Shown: positions 13,660 through 23,500 of the stretch, one piece after another
How positions within the stretch are numbered: position 1 is the first letter of the stretch
Layout of the letters: each line of letters begins with the position of its first letter
Source of the DNA: Blastocladiella britannica
Taxonomy: Eukaryota; Blastocladiomycota; Blastocladiomycetes; Blastocladiales; Blastocladiaceae
Assembly (NCBI GenBank): GCA_025349905.2
Contig: MU624597.1
Coordinates: 1-43,364, forward strand
Length of the DNA: 43,364 bases
Direction of reading: 5' to 3'
Notes under the pieces: generated by a model
What the model saw: the letters and a program-made list of their open reading frames with translations, nothing else
Told to the model about the DNA's origin: nothing
Databases searched by the model: none
Translations under genes and position numbers: made by a program

Positions 13660-16600
13660 TCAGACCCCGCGGGCCTTGAGCCGCTTCGACTCGGCCTCAA
13701 GGCGGGTGGCACGTTCCGTCGAGTCCTGCAGCTCGCGCTCCAGGCGGCGCTTGACCAGCTGCAAGTTCGAGTCACTCGCCTCCAGATCGTCCGCCTGCTG
13801 CTTGAGCCGCTTGACCTTGGTCTCGAGCTTCTCAATCTCCTCCGCCAGGCGCTGCTTTTGCTTGTCCGACTCGCCGAGCTGCAGCTGCAGGTCCTTGAGC
13901 GTGCGCTCGGCCTTGCGCGCATTGCGGGTCGCTTCCTCCTTGTCACGCGTCTCCTTGTCGAGTGCCGCGGTCAGCTCGTCCACACGCGCTTGCAGACGCG
14001 AGGCGCCGCGCGACGCGCCGTCGCCGAGCGCAGTCCCCTCGAGCTCGAGCACACGCAGCGTCAGCTCCTTGGCCGTCTTTTCGGCCTGCGCCTTGGACCG
14101 CTCCGCGTCCTCGAGCGCGTCCTTGCACCGAATGACATCGGCCTGTGACTGCTGGAGCCCGAGCTCGCACTTGGACAGCTTCTCCTGCGCCAGCTGCGAC
14201 CGCTCCTCTGACTCTTCGGCCATCAGACGCAGCGTCAGCACCTCCTGTTCGATCGAGGCCAGCGCCGTCTGTGCTACGGTGCGGTCCTTGGCAGCCTGCA
14301 TGTACAGCTCGGTCGTTTCCTCCAGGCGCATGTCGAGACTCTTCTTGGTCTTTTCGAGAACCGATTTTTGTGACTCGACCTCCAGCAGCTGCGACCGCAC
14401 CTCCCGGATCTGGGCAATGTGGCGCGTGATTTGGTTCTGGTAGTCGTCGTTGGCCGCCAGCGCCTCGGCATACTGCCGCGAAATGTCGGCGGCCTTGGTC
14501 TCGAGCCGCTCCTTTTCCTTGAGGAGCGCAATCTTGGCGCGGTGCTCCTCCTCGAGACGCGACGCGAGATCCGCATTGTCGGCTTCCAGCCCCTTGAACT
14601 CATCCTTGAGCCGGCTCGAGTTGCGGCGCTCTAGGTCCACCTCGGCCGTGAGCTCCTTGAGCTGCGCCTGGTACTTGCGGCGGAACTGGTCAAGTTGCTG
14701 CTCGCGCTCGTCCATCTCGCGCTTGTGGCGCTCACGGTCCTCCTCGGCCTCGTGCGTGAGCTTGCGCCGCGCCATTTGCGCGTCTGTTAGCTCGGCCGCG
14801 TCCTCTTCGGCGCGCTCCGTGACCTCGCGCAGCTCCAGCTCGAGCGCCCTGACACGATCCTCGGCAATCTTCTTGTTGGTCCCGAGCTCAATGATCGTCT
14901 CCTCCATGTCCTTGACCTGTAGCCGGAGGGAGCCCTCGGCCTTCTCGGCCTTGAGGCGCGCCATCTCGCTTGTCTCGTACCGCGAAATGGCCTGGTCGGC
15001 ACGCGCCTTGAACATGGCCAGACTCTCGGCCAGCTCGGTGGACTTGGACGCCTCCATCTCGAGCTTGTTGAGCATGTCCTTGAAATCGGCCGCGAGTTTG
15101 CGGCGCTGAGCCTGCTCCTCGTTCTTGGCGGCAATCTCTTGGTCGAGCTGGGCCTTGAGCTGCGCAATCTCCGCTTCGCGCATGTTGGAGCGGCGGTCCG
15201 CGGCCTCAATGTCACGGCGCGTCTGCTCATACTCTTGCTGGGCAAGCCGCTTCTCGGCCATGAGCGCGCGCGTGTGGCCCTCGAGCCGCTCAATCTTTTC
15301 CTCGTACTCTTCCTTGAACTTGCCGCGCGCCGCGTCCGTGTCGCTTACGTCCCGCTGCTTGGACTGCAAGCTCAGATACTCTTGCTGCTGGTGGTCGAGC
15401 TCGTCGCGCAGACGAGAGAGTTCCTTGTCCAGCTTCTTCTTGGCCTCGAGCAGCTGCGCTTTGCTGCCGCCCTCGCCGCCCTCAAGCTCGGCCAGCAGCT
15501 CCTCGGACCGCTTCTCGAATCGCTTGCGCTCGCGCTCCGAGACCTCGAGAAGACGTTCGAGCTCCTCCTTTTCGCTCGAGAGCGAGTTGGCCTTCTTTTC
15601 GTGACGTTGGGCCATTTCCTCGAGCCCCTTGCACTTTTGATCGGCGGCGTCGAGTTTGGCCTGCACGTCCTTGAGAAGTTGCTCGGTCTTTTTCTTGGAT
15701 TTTTCCAGGTCCGTTTTGTTCTTGTCGGTCGTGTCCTGCTTGCTCGTCAGGTCCGCAATGTCGGCCTCGAGCTTCTTTTTAGCGTTTTGCAGCTGGGTTT
15801 TCGCCGCCTGTGCGTCCTCGAGGAGCATGCCCATCTCGTTGATCTCGCGACGGAACGACTCGCGAGCCTCTTCGTGCTGCGCTTCGCGGGCCAGCAGGTC
15901 CTGCTCGGTCTTGGAGCGGTGCTCGGCAAACTGCTCCTCGAGGCGGCGGCGCGCTTCCTCGGCCTTGCCGCGGGACGCCTCCTCCTCCTCGAGCTGTGCA
16001 GTGAGTTCCTCGATCCGGGACTCGAGCTTCTTCTTCATGCGGTCCAGCTCGTGCACGTTCTTGCCGCCCTCGCCAATCTCGTTGACCAGCGACCGGTACT
16101 CGGACTCGATCGCGCCCTTGCTGCGCTGCAGAGCCGCCACCGCTTCCTTCTTTTCGTCCAGCTGCATCTGCATCGAGTCGAGGGTTCCTTGCAGCGACCG
16201 CGCCTTGGCATCGGCCTGCTCGCGCTGGCGCCGCTCATTGTCAATGACGGCGTTGAGCGCCGCCACCTCGGACTCGGTTTGTTTTTGCAAGCGCTCAGCC
16301 TGGCGCGTGAGCGCGTGCTGGCGGTCGTTTTCGAGCCGCAGGTCCTCCACCTCGGTCGTGAGGCGGATCTTGAGTTTCTCCATCGACGCCATCTGCTGCT
16401 CCGACTCCTCGAGCTTGTGGCGGAGATCGGCCATTTCGCGCTCGAGCTTCTTGCGCGCCTCTTCGAGCACCGCACCGCGCTCGGTCGCATCCTTGGCGTA
16501 CTGGTCCTTGAGCACGTCAAACTCTTGCGCCTTGGCTTGCAGGCGGCGCTGGATGTCGGCCATGGCCACCTCGTCGGCGTCCACCTTCTCTTGCAGGGCC

Positions 16601-19600
16601 GCGAGGTCGGATTGGAGCTTCTTGCGTTGCGCCTCCACCAGCGACCGCTTGCGCTCCTCCTCCTTGAGCTCCTCGCGCGCCGTCTCGAGCTGCTTGAGTA
16701 GCGTCGACCGCTCCTTTTCGAGGCGATCGTTCTTGCCGTCGCCCTCGTCCGCGCGCGCGGCCGCGGCCGCCAGTTGCTTCTCGATCGCGTCGCGAGTGGA
16801 ACGAAGCTCCGTGACCGCGTCCTCGAGCTCCTTGGACCGTGCCTTGGCAGTCGACAGGTCCATATCGAGCTGGCGCTTGATCTTTTCCATCTTGTTCTTG
16901 GCGTCCTGCATCTCGTTGACCTCGCTTTCGAGCTCGACCGACTTTTTCTCGAAGGCGGTGCGCTGCTTGCCGAGACCGTCGCGCTCCTCAATCAGGACCT
17001 CGTACTCTTTGCGGGCCTGTGCGGCGGCGGCGGCGGACTTGCGCTTGAGCTCCTCTTGCTCCTGCTGCAGTGCCACCAGCTGCGCCTTGAGGCCCGCCAG
17101 CTCCGACTCGCGCAGGCGCCGGACCTCTTGGTCCTTGGACTCTTGGTCCGTCTTGTTCTCCAGGTCGTGCTGTAGCGCCTCAAACTCGTCCTGCGCCTTC
17201 TTGTACAGCTTGTTGAACCGTTCCTTTTCGGCTTTTTCGGACTGGAACTGGTCGTCGAGCGCCGCCAGCCGCGCTTGCAGGTCGCGGCGCGACTTTTCAG
17301 CCGACTCGCGCTCGACCGACTCGGCCGCCAGCTGCGCATTCACCGACTCGAGCTCTGACTCTTTTTTCTTGACCAGCAGCTCGAGGTCGGCCCGCACCTT
17401 TTGCAGGTCGCCGAGCGTGGACTTGGTCGCCGAGAGCTCGCTCTCGAGGGACTGGCGCTTGGAGTTGGCGGTCGAGAGATCCGATTCGAGCCGCGACGCC
17501 TTTTCCTCCGAGTCGTGCAGCAGCGCCTCCAGCCGCTTTTTTTGCTTGAGCAGCTCAGCCTCCTTTTCGGTGCCGGACATGACGTCGCGCTCGTAGTCGG
17601 CGACTTGCTGCAGCAGCGACTTCTTTTCGATTTCGATCGCCGCCAGTTGCGCTGACCCGGCCGCCATCTCGGCCTCGAGCTGCTTGACGCGGGCTTCTTT
17701 CGCGGCGCGCTCTTTTTCGAGCCGCTCCACCAGCTGCCGCTCCTCCGTCAGCTGATCGACCACGTCCTTGTGCTCGACCTGCAGCCGCACTTTGGCCGAC
17801 GACACGTCCGCGTACGATTTCTCCAAGTCGGCGTACTCGGCGTTGAACTTTTCCACCTCTTCCTGCAACCCGGCCAGCCGCAGCTGCGCGCGTTGCAAAA
17901 TCACGGCCTGGTCGGCAGCGGCGGCCTGCTCAGACTTGAGCAATTCCTCGTACTGGCGCTTCTCGGCCTCGATGGCTGCGCGCGTGGCCTCGAGGGAGTC
18001 GCGGTCGGCGTTGGCCCGCGTCACCTGCGACCGCAGGTCCGAGATGTTCTCGTCGCGGCGCCGAATCTCCTCGTCCATGCGGCCCACTTGCAGCAGCGGC
18101 TTGACCTTGGTGTACAGCTTCCACCACGACCACTCGCGCAGCTTGATATACAGCCGCGCGTTGCGCTGAATGTGTAAGATCGCCTTGTACTGGTCCAGCC
18201 GGCGCCGGTGCTGCTTGCGGGCCAGGAACCCGCGGCACTGCGCCTGGAAGCCCGTGATGATTTTGCCCAACTTCACGTCGCGAATCTCTTCCATTTCGGC
18301 CAGCACGCCGGCCTTGAAGAACACTTTCGACGACCCGAGACGGTACTGATTGGGATCGAGCGCCAGCTGCTCGAGAATCGTCTGCGTGGCCTTGCGGCCA
18401 TCCATGAACCCTTTCGGAATCACGCCCGGGCACAGAATCTCGTACCGCTGCCGGAACTCGGCAAACGGCAGCCGGTTCGGGAACCCGGCGCGGCAAATAC
18501 GGATGCCCTCAAGTACACCGTTACAGTTGAGTTGGTCGAGCACCAGGGGCACGTTCAGCTTTCCCGGCTTCTTTTCCTCGTTGGGAATGATGCAGCGCAC
18601 GAAATGCGGCTGTGTCGAGTACAGCTGGCTCATGAGTGACACGAGCTGCTCCTTGTGCTTTTGCGCGACCGTCCGGAACGCGCCCTTTTTCACGATCCCA
18701 GACTTGCCGCCGCCACTGGCGCCGGCCGCCGCGCGCGCCGCCGCAAACCCAGCCGCGTTGCCGTTGGCACCACCGGCCGCCGCCAACGACGGGTCAGCGT
18801 CGCCGGCATAGTCCGAGAACAGCGAGCCGATAAACTTGTCGGCCGAGTTGGCCAACAGCCGGGTGACTGCCTCGTTGAGCGGGTCGCGGTTCTTGTCGAG
18901 CCAGTTCTGGGTGCGGTACTCCACCTTGCCCGCATAGTGCTGGATCAGGAACCCGTCGCCGGCAAACTTCATGGCCTCGTACTTGGGCGACTTGCCTTTC
19001 CACAGGCCGTGCAGCTTGTCAATGAACGTCTTGTCCGACGCCTTGGGCATCACCGACTCCTCGTCCAGGAGCGACAGGATCCCGATCGGGTTGGCCTTCT
19101 CAATTAGGTCAATCGTGGGCTGCAAGTCAAGGCCAAAGTCAATGAACTTCCACTCGATGCCCTCGCGCTTGTACTCTTCCTGCTCAAGAATGAACATATG
19201 GTGGTTGAAGAATTGCTGCAGCCGCTCGTTGGTGTAGTTGATGCACAGCTGCTCGAACCCGTTGGTCTCAAAGATCTCAAACCCGGCAATATCAAGCACC
19301 CCAATGAACGTGGTGCGTGCCGATGGCTGGTCGAGTGCGCTGTTGATCCGGTCCACCAGTTTGCCAAACATGCGCTCATACGTCGCGCGCGCCAGCGCCT
19401 CCACGTTGCTGGCCAGCTGCTCGGGAGTCTTGCTTTGCGTGACCCAGTCGCGGCCGGCAAGGATCTTGGGCTTGGTCAGAGCCTTGATGAACTGCTCGAC
19501 TGGGATCCCGAGCACGTGGCACACCTTTTCGTATGGCAGCGCGTCCGTCACCGTCGCCATACCCTCGCGGTCGGGGACCGACGTCAAGTTGCCCATCAGC

Positions 19601-20989
19601 AAGATTGCCGCGATCGACCGGAACATGTCGGTTTGTTCTTCGGTCGAGAATCCCATGACCGACATGGATTCCTTTTTTTTTTGTTTGTTTTCGTTTTGTG
19701 TTTGTTTGTTGTAGTGAGTGAGTCGTTTGCTTGGGGTATAGAAAAGAAAAGAGAAGTACCTGGAGGGACTTGAAATCAGCGCCATCGTCTACGCCGTCAA
19801 TGTTCTTGTTGCTGGCCTTGATGAACTGGTACGCGTTCAAGTTGGATCCATCGATCAGCAATTGCTCTATAATATTTAATGAGTCAATGTTTGGATCTCC
19901 AAGAGGTCAAACAAAAAAATTAATAAATAAAAAAATTGAAGGATCGTACTCTTGAGCTCCTCCGATCCACCCTTGAGCAGCTGGTAAAAGATATGGTAGT
20001 TGCGTTCCTTGGACGTCTGGTGGGTCACACGCGACTTTTCCAACAAGTATCGCTCGATATTGGCCCCCGAGATGGCGCCGGCGGCATTGAACTCGATGCG
20101 CACAAACTTGCCGAACCGCGACGAGTTATTGTTGCGGATGGTCTGCGCGTTTCCAAACGACTCGAGGATCGGATTGGCTTGCAAGATCTGTTGCTCGAGC
20201 CGGCCCATGCCTTGGTTGTGTGACGACTTTTCGCCCGCAATGTACGCCAGGTACTGGATGGCCTTTTTCGTGTTTTCAGTCTTTCCGGCGCCTGATTCGC
20301 CGCTACAATAGAGTTAATGCCAGAAGCCATGTCAGTTCGAGGTGCTTGCAACAACAACGAAAAATAATAATGAATACGAACGTGATCAAAATTGACTGGT
20401 TCTCACGATCCTGGAGCATGTCCCGGTACGCCTGGTCGGTGATGGCGTACACGTGTGGCGGCATCTCGACCCGCTTCTTGTTTTTGTATGCGCTGACCAC
20501 CTGCTCCGAGTAAATGGGAAGCCGGTGGTACGGGTTCACTGCCACCAAGAACAACCCCGAGTAGGTGTAGATCAGGTTGGACAGGTACCGCAGCCGCAAG
20601 TTGTGGACAACTGAGGGTCGGTTGAGGTACGCGAGATCGGCCATGTCCTCGACCTTGTCGAACTTGGGCGGGTTCATCTTTTCAGTGTCATTGATGTTGA
20701 CCGTGTATTCCTTTTTTTTATCTTGGGTTAGTGTTTTTCCCAGTTCAAACAAATACAAGTAAAAGGATACCTTGTCATCGTTCCCCTTGACCAGGATTGT
20801 GTCGTTGGGAAGGCCCTCCTTCAAAATGTGGGCGGCAATAAAGCCGCCAGTGCCGTCCGGGATCCAGACCCATTTCTTTTCGTTGAAGGCGGCCATGGCC
20901 ACTGCGTCCACGGCCAGCCGTGTGTCGGTGGTGCGGGAGAGGTAGGTGGCGGCCACAGCCTCCATGGCGGCGGCGGAGGTGGTTGCCAT
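13660..20989 (-). CDS. MYO1: Conventional (type II) myosin heavy chain
   Basis: This two-headed actin motor works in the contractile ring and cytokinesis in fungi. Exons in coding order are 20989-20771, 20710-20382, 20302-19950, 19866-19760 and 19671-13660, giving 2339 aa. An N-terminal SH3-like fold ([13 protein letters not shown]) precedes the motor. The P-loop GESGAGKT is at 184-191 and is rebuilt across an intron. Switch [10 protein letters not shown] is near 240 and switch II DIAGFE near 463. IQ light-chain sites start near 806 ([13 protein letters not shown]). From about 867 to the end the protein is an almost unbroken heptad coiled coil, about 1470 residues, longer than the usual tail of about 1100. 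Actin-binding loop 2 carries an unusual Ala/Gly-rich insert (18680-18800). The start ATG at 20989 follows AACAATA; the first intron is in frame, so it is easily missed. The coiled coil generates long antisense open frames, which are not genes. Confidence 0.95.
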
Positions 20990-21324
20990 TATTGTTGTTC
21001 TAAATTATCACCAAGGAAACAGCGGGAGGAGAGTGTTAGAGAGAGATACAAGGTATGGAGGATCTGATCCGCTCTTGCCACGAAGAATAGCAATGATCAA
21101 CGTACCTCGAGCAGGTGGGTGTAGGGAATTGGCCAAAAAAATTGAAAGAGTAAAAAACAACCAAGTCAGGAAATAAAGCAAAAAATAAAGGAGTTGTTGG
21201 TCTGTAATGGGAGAGGACCACAGGCGCTGCTGAGCAAGTGGGTGTGGATTGGTGGCGAGGGCATGGGAAAATCCGTTTTTTCACTTCGATAGAAAAATTT
21301 GAACATCTCACTGACTTGGTCAAA
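20990..21324. promoter_or_regulatory. Divergent promoter, myosin / unknown gene
   Basis: This 335-bp AT-rich gap lies between two divergent start codons. It probably holds both 5' UTRs and a bidirectional promoter. On the myosin side, sequence read toward the ATG includes GTGATAATTTAG just before the leader, so a 5' UTR intron is possible. No TATA box at a convincing position and no RNA gene were seen. Confidence 0.5.
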
Positions 21325-22418
21325 ATGACAGCTGCACCACCACGGACCGACCTCGTGCGTCTTAGACACCGCCATGTTATAGCACAGTGACTGACCGAAA
21401 ATGTGTGCAGTCCACGGTTCTCTCGCGCTTGTCCATTGGTCCTCGAGAAAACCCTTATCATCATGCAGGCGACAATGACGACGACGATATTGTGCTGGTC
21501 AGCAGTAGTGGGAGCAGCAGAGGCCCGACACTGCCTCCGTCGCAAATGCCGTCCTTGACTGGTCGTGGCCGCCATCGCCACCATGCCGAAAATGATGATG
21601 GCAATGATGAATCGGCGGCGGCTCTGGCAGCACTACGCGACCTGGTTGCCGACTACTCGGGCCCGCTGTCGTTTTTGCAGGTGGACGCCATCCGCAGCAT
21701 CCTATCCCCGCCGACGCGGCCCGTGGAGGCCGATGTCGCCCACACCGACACCGTATTGGCGCAGATCGCTGGGATCACCGCGTTCCCTGCCGCAGTCGCT
21801 GCCGGCCAGCGTCGTGCTGCTGCCGCCGCCGCTGCTTCCAGCTCTGCATCTTCCGTTGACGATGAAACCGACCACTCGTCAGTCCCTTTGGCCACCAAGG
21901 GCCGGTCGGCCATGATCCGCAAAGGCCTGCAAAAGAAGCTGGCTGAGCTGCGCGCCGCCCGGGCCGAGCGCGACGACCAGACGGCTGCCATGGACCCGAT
22001 CGGGTATGCGCTCGGGACGCCCAGTGGACGAGGAGGAGCAGTAACGGTGGCAACACCAACTGCGCCCGCGGTTGAAGGGGACACACCGTCACGAAGACCG
22101 CTGCGGACAGTCATGCGCGAGCCCCAACCGTTCCGAGGCAGTGGCGGCATGACTGCTGCACCGCCTGAGGTGGCCGAGTCGGCGCTTGATCGGCTGATCC
22201 TCACGGTGGCGGCACAGGCTCGGAGTGGTGGCAGTGGCAGTGGAGGTACTCGCCACATCAAGGCCGAGCCGGGGATCGTCGCGACTCCGGACCGAGCTGG
22301 CGGTAGTGCTGGTAGTGGTAGCAATGGAGGAGCAACGAAGCCACGGCGTCGGATCGGCGGGCCGCGGCCGGCAAGTACCTTGACCGAGGACTGGGGCGGG
22401 AGCAACGGATTGTCATAA
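21325..22418 (+). CDS. Unrecognised low-complexity protein with SUMO-like motifs
   Basis: I do not recognise this family. The open frame from 21411 lacks a nearby in-frame ATG. A 10-codon exon at 21325-21354, intron 21355-21410 (GTGCGT donor, CTGAC branch, GTGCAG acceptor) and exon 21411-22418 give 345 aa in one frame. Without the intron, the first in-frame ATG is at 21546 (290 aa). Near the N-terminus the stretch DDDDIVLVSSS looks like a SUMO-interacting motif: an acidic run, an I-V-L-V core, then serines. Near the C-terminus IKAEPG fits the SUMO-attachment consensus. Between them are a possible helical segment (ALAALRDLVADYS), poly-Ala, a basic KGLQKKLAELRAARAER helix and Gly/Ser-rich linkers. 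A C-terminal KPRRRIGGPRP could be a nuclear localisation signal. A nuclear, chromatin- or SUMO-linked role is conjecture. It converges on ISY1, with only 31 bp between the stops. Confidence 0.6.
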
Positions 22419-22449
22419 AGAAATGAAGGGCTTTTATTCAATAACATGA

Positions 22450-23286
22450 TTAGACGGCAGTGCGCTCCTCGAGCCTTGCCAGCAGATCGCGTTTCCGGAG
22501 CTGCACCATCCATGCCTCGACGTCTTGCGCCGTTGGCAGGATCGGCGCCAGGTTCATGGCCGAGTGGGCGCCGAGCAGCAGTGCGGCGACGGGATCTTCT
22601 TCGCCTTCTGCGTCAGAGGCAACGTCATCGGCCGCCGCTCCTTCCAGTTGCAAGCGCTGCTCCTGGGCCAGCACTTCTGGTGGTGGAATGTGGCCGAAAT
22701 ACACCGCGTCGAGCTTGGCGCGGTCGTGCTTTGGCTTGGCAGAAGCTTGAGCCGCGGCCTCCTCCGACTCGGCCTCGGCCGCCATCTTGTCAAACAGCTC
22801 CTTGACGTCCGGCAGCTCTCGTGCCCGGCCATAGTACCGGTACCCGCGGTTCCCAAACAGCTCTTTGCCGCCAAAGGCGTCGCCCCCACCAATCCGTCGG
22901 CCTTGTCGCTGTTACATTTATAACCTATGAGTATACCAAGTACACCATATGCTATATATAATAGGGACAGAGAAATGTACCGTGTAGTCCGGCCCCCCAA
23001 GCTCCTGCACCCGCCGCTCCCACATCCACTTCTCTTTACCCAGCTTGTTGATCTCGTCGTTGACCTCGCGGATCTGCGTGTCGGTGAGCAAGATGTCGTG
23101 GATCCGCGAGACCTTGCGCGTGATCTCGCGCACCACCTGGCCGCGCCAGCGCTCGGCCTCGGGCAGCGTCAGGGCCATGGCGGTGTGTGGGGGGCGCTTG
23201 TCGGTGCCCGACAGGCCCAACTCGGCCATCTGCGCCGCCCGGAACCGGAACAGCATCGACTGGGCTTTTTCCTGGTTGCGGGCCAT
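22450..23286 (-). CDS. ISY1: Pre-mRNA splicing factor Isy1
   Basis: Isy1 is a subunit of the NineTeen (Prp19) complex that helps position the branch helix in the catalytic spliceosome. Exons are 23286-22981 and 22908-22450; the 72-nt intron (GTACAT donor, AACAG acceptor) is phase 0. The product is 254 aa, close to the usual size. The N-terminus MARNQEKAQSMLFRFRAAQ is nearly invariant in the family. It is followed by WRGQVVREITRKVSRI, VNDEINKLGKEKWMWE and, across the splice, the RGYRYYGRARELPDVKELF block. The C-terminal third is acidic and Ala-rich and less conserved. ATG 23286 is the only sensible start. ISY1 is divergent from UTP13 with 214 bp between the start codons. Confidence 0.95.
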
Positions 23287-23500
23287 TTTACTTTTAAATT
23301 TTTACTGATTTATTGGATATTGGCGTATTTTTGAGAGAAACGCAACTGGTCATGCGCGTGATATGCGCAGCTCTCGCCCAATTTTTCGAGCTCGCTTCCT
23401 CACCTCTACTTTCAAAGCCAAAACTGACCTCATAACGCGTGGAAAGGAGAGTAACTGACTGACTGACCGACCGACCGGCACGGCAGATCGCGCAAACAAA
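23287..23500. promoter_or_regulatory. Divergent promoter, ISY1 / UTP13
   Basis: This 214-bp intergenic region lies between two divergent start codons of RNA-processing genes. It includes a short tandem tetranucleotide run (GACT then GACC units) at about 23454-23478, just upstream of the UTP13 ATG. No TATA box was seen. Confidence 0.5.
23454..23478. repeat. GACT/GACC tetranucleotide microsatellite
   Basis: Three GACT-type units run directly into three GACC-type units in the 5' leader or promoter of UTP13, about 25 bp upstream of the ATG. It looks like a short simple repeat that changed by point substitution. Confidence 0.7.

Noticed and set aside
13676..17655. Several long plus-strand open frames opposite the myosin tail, including one of 520 and one of 646 codons
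   Set aside because: They are Ser/Arg/Leu-rich mirror images of a GC-rich coiled-coil coding region, lack domains and splice logic, and lie wholly inside the myosin exon.
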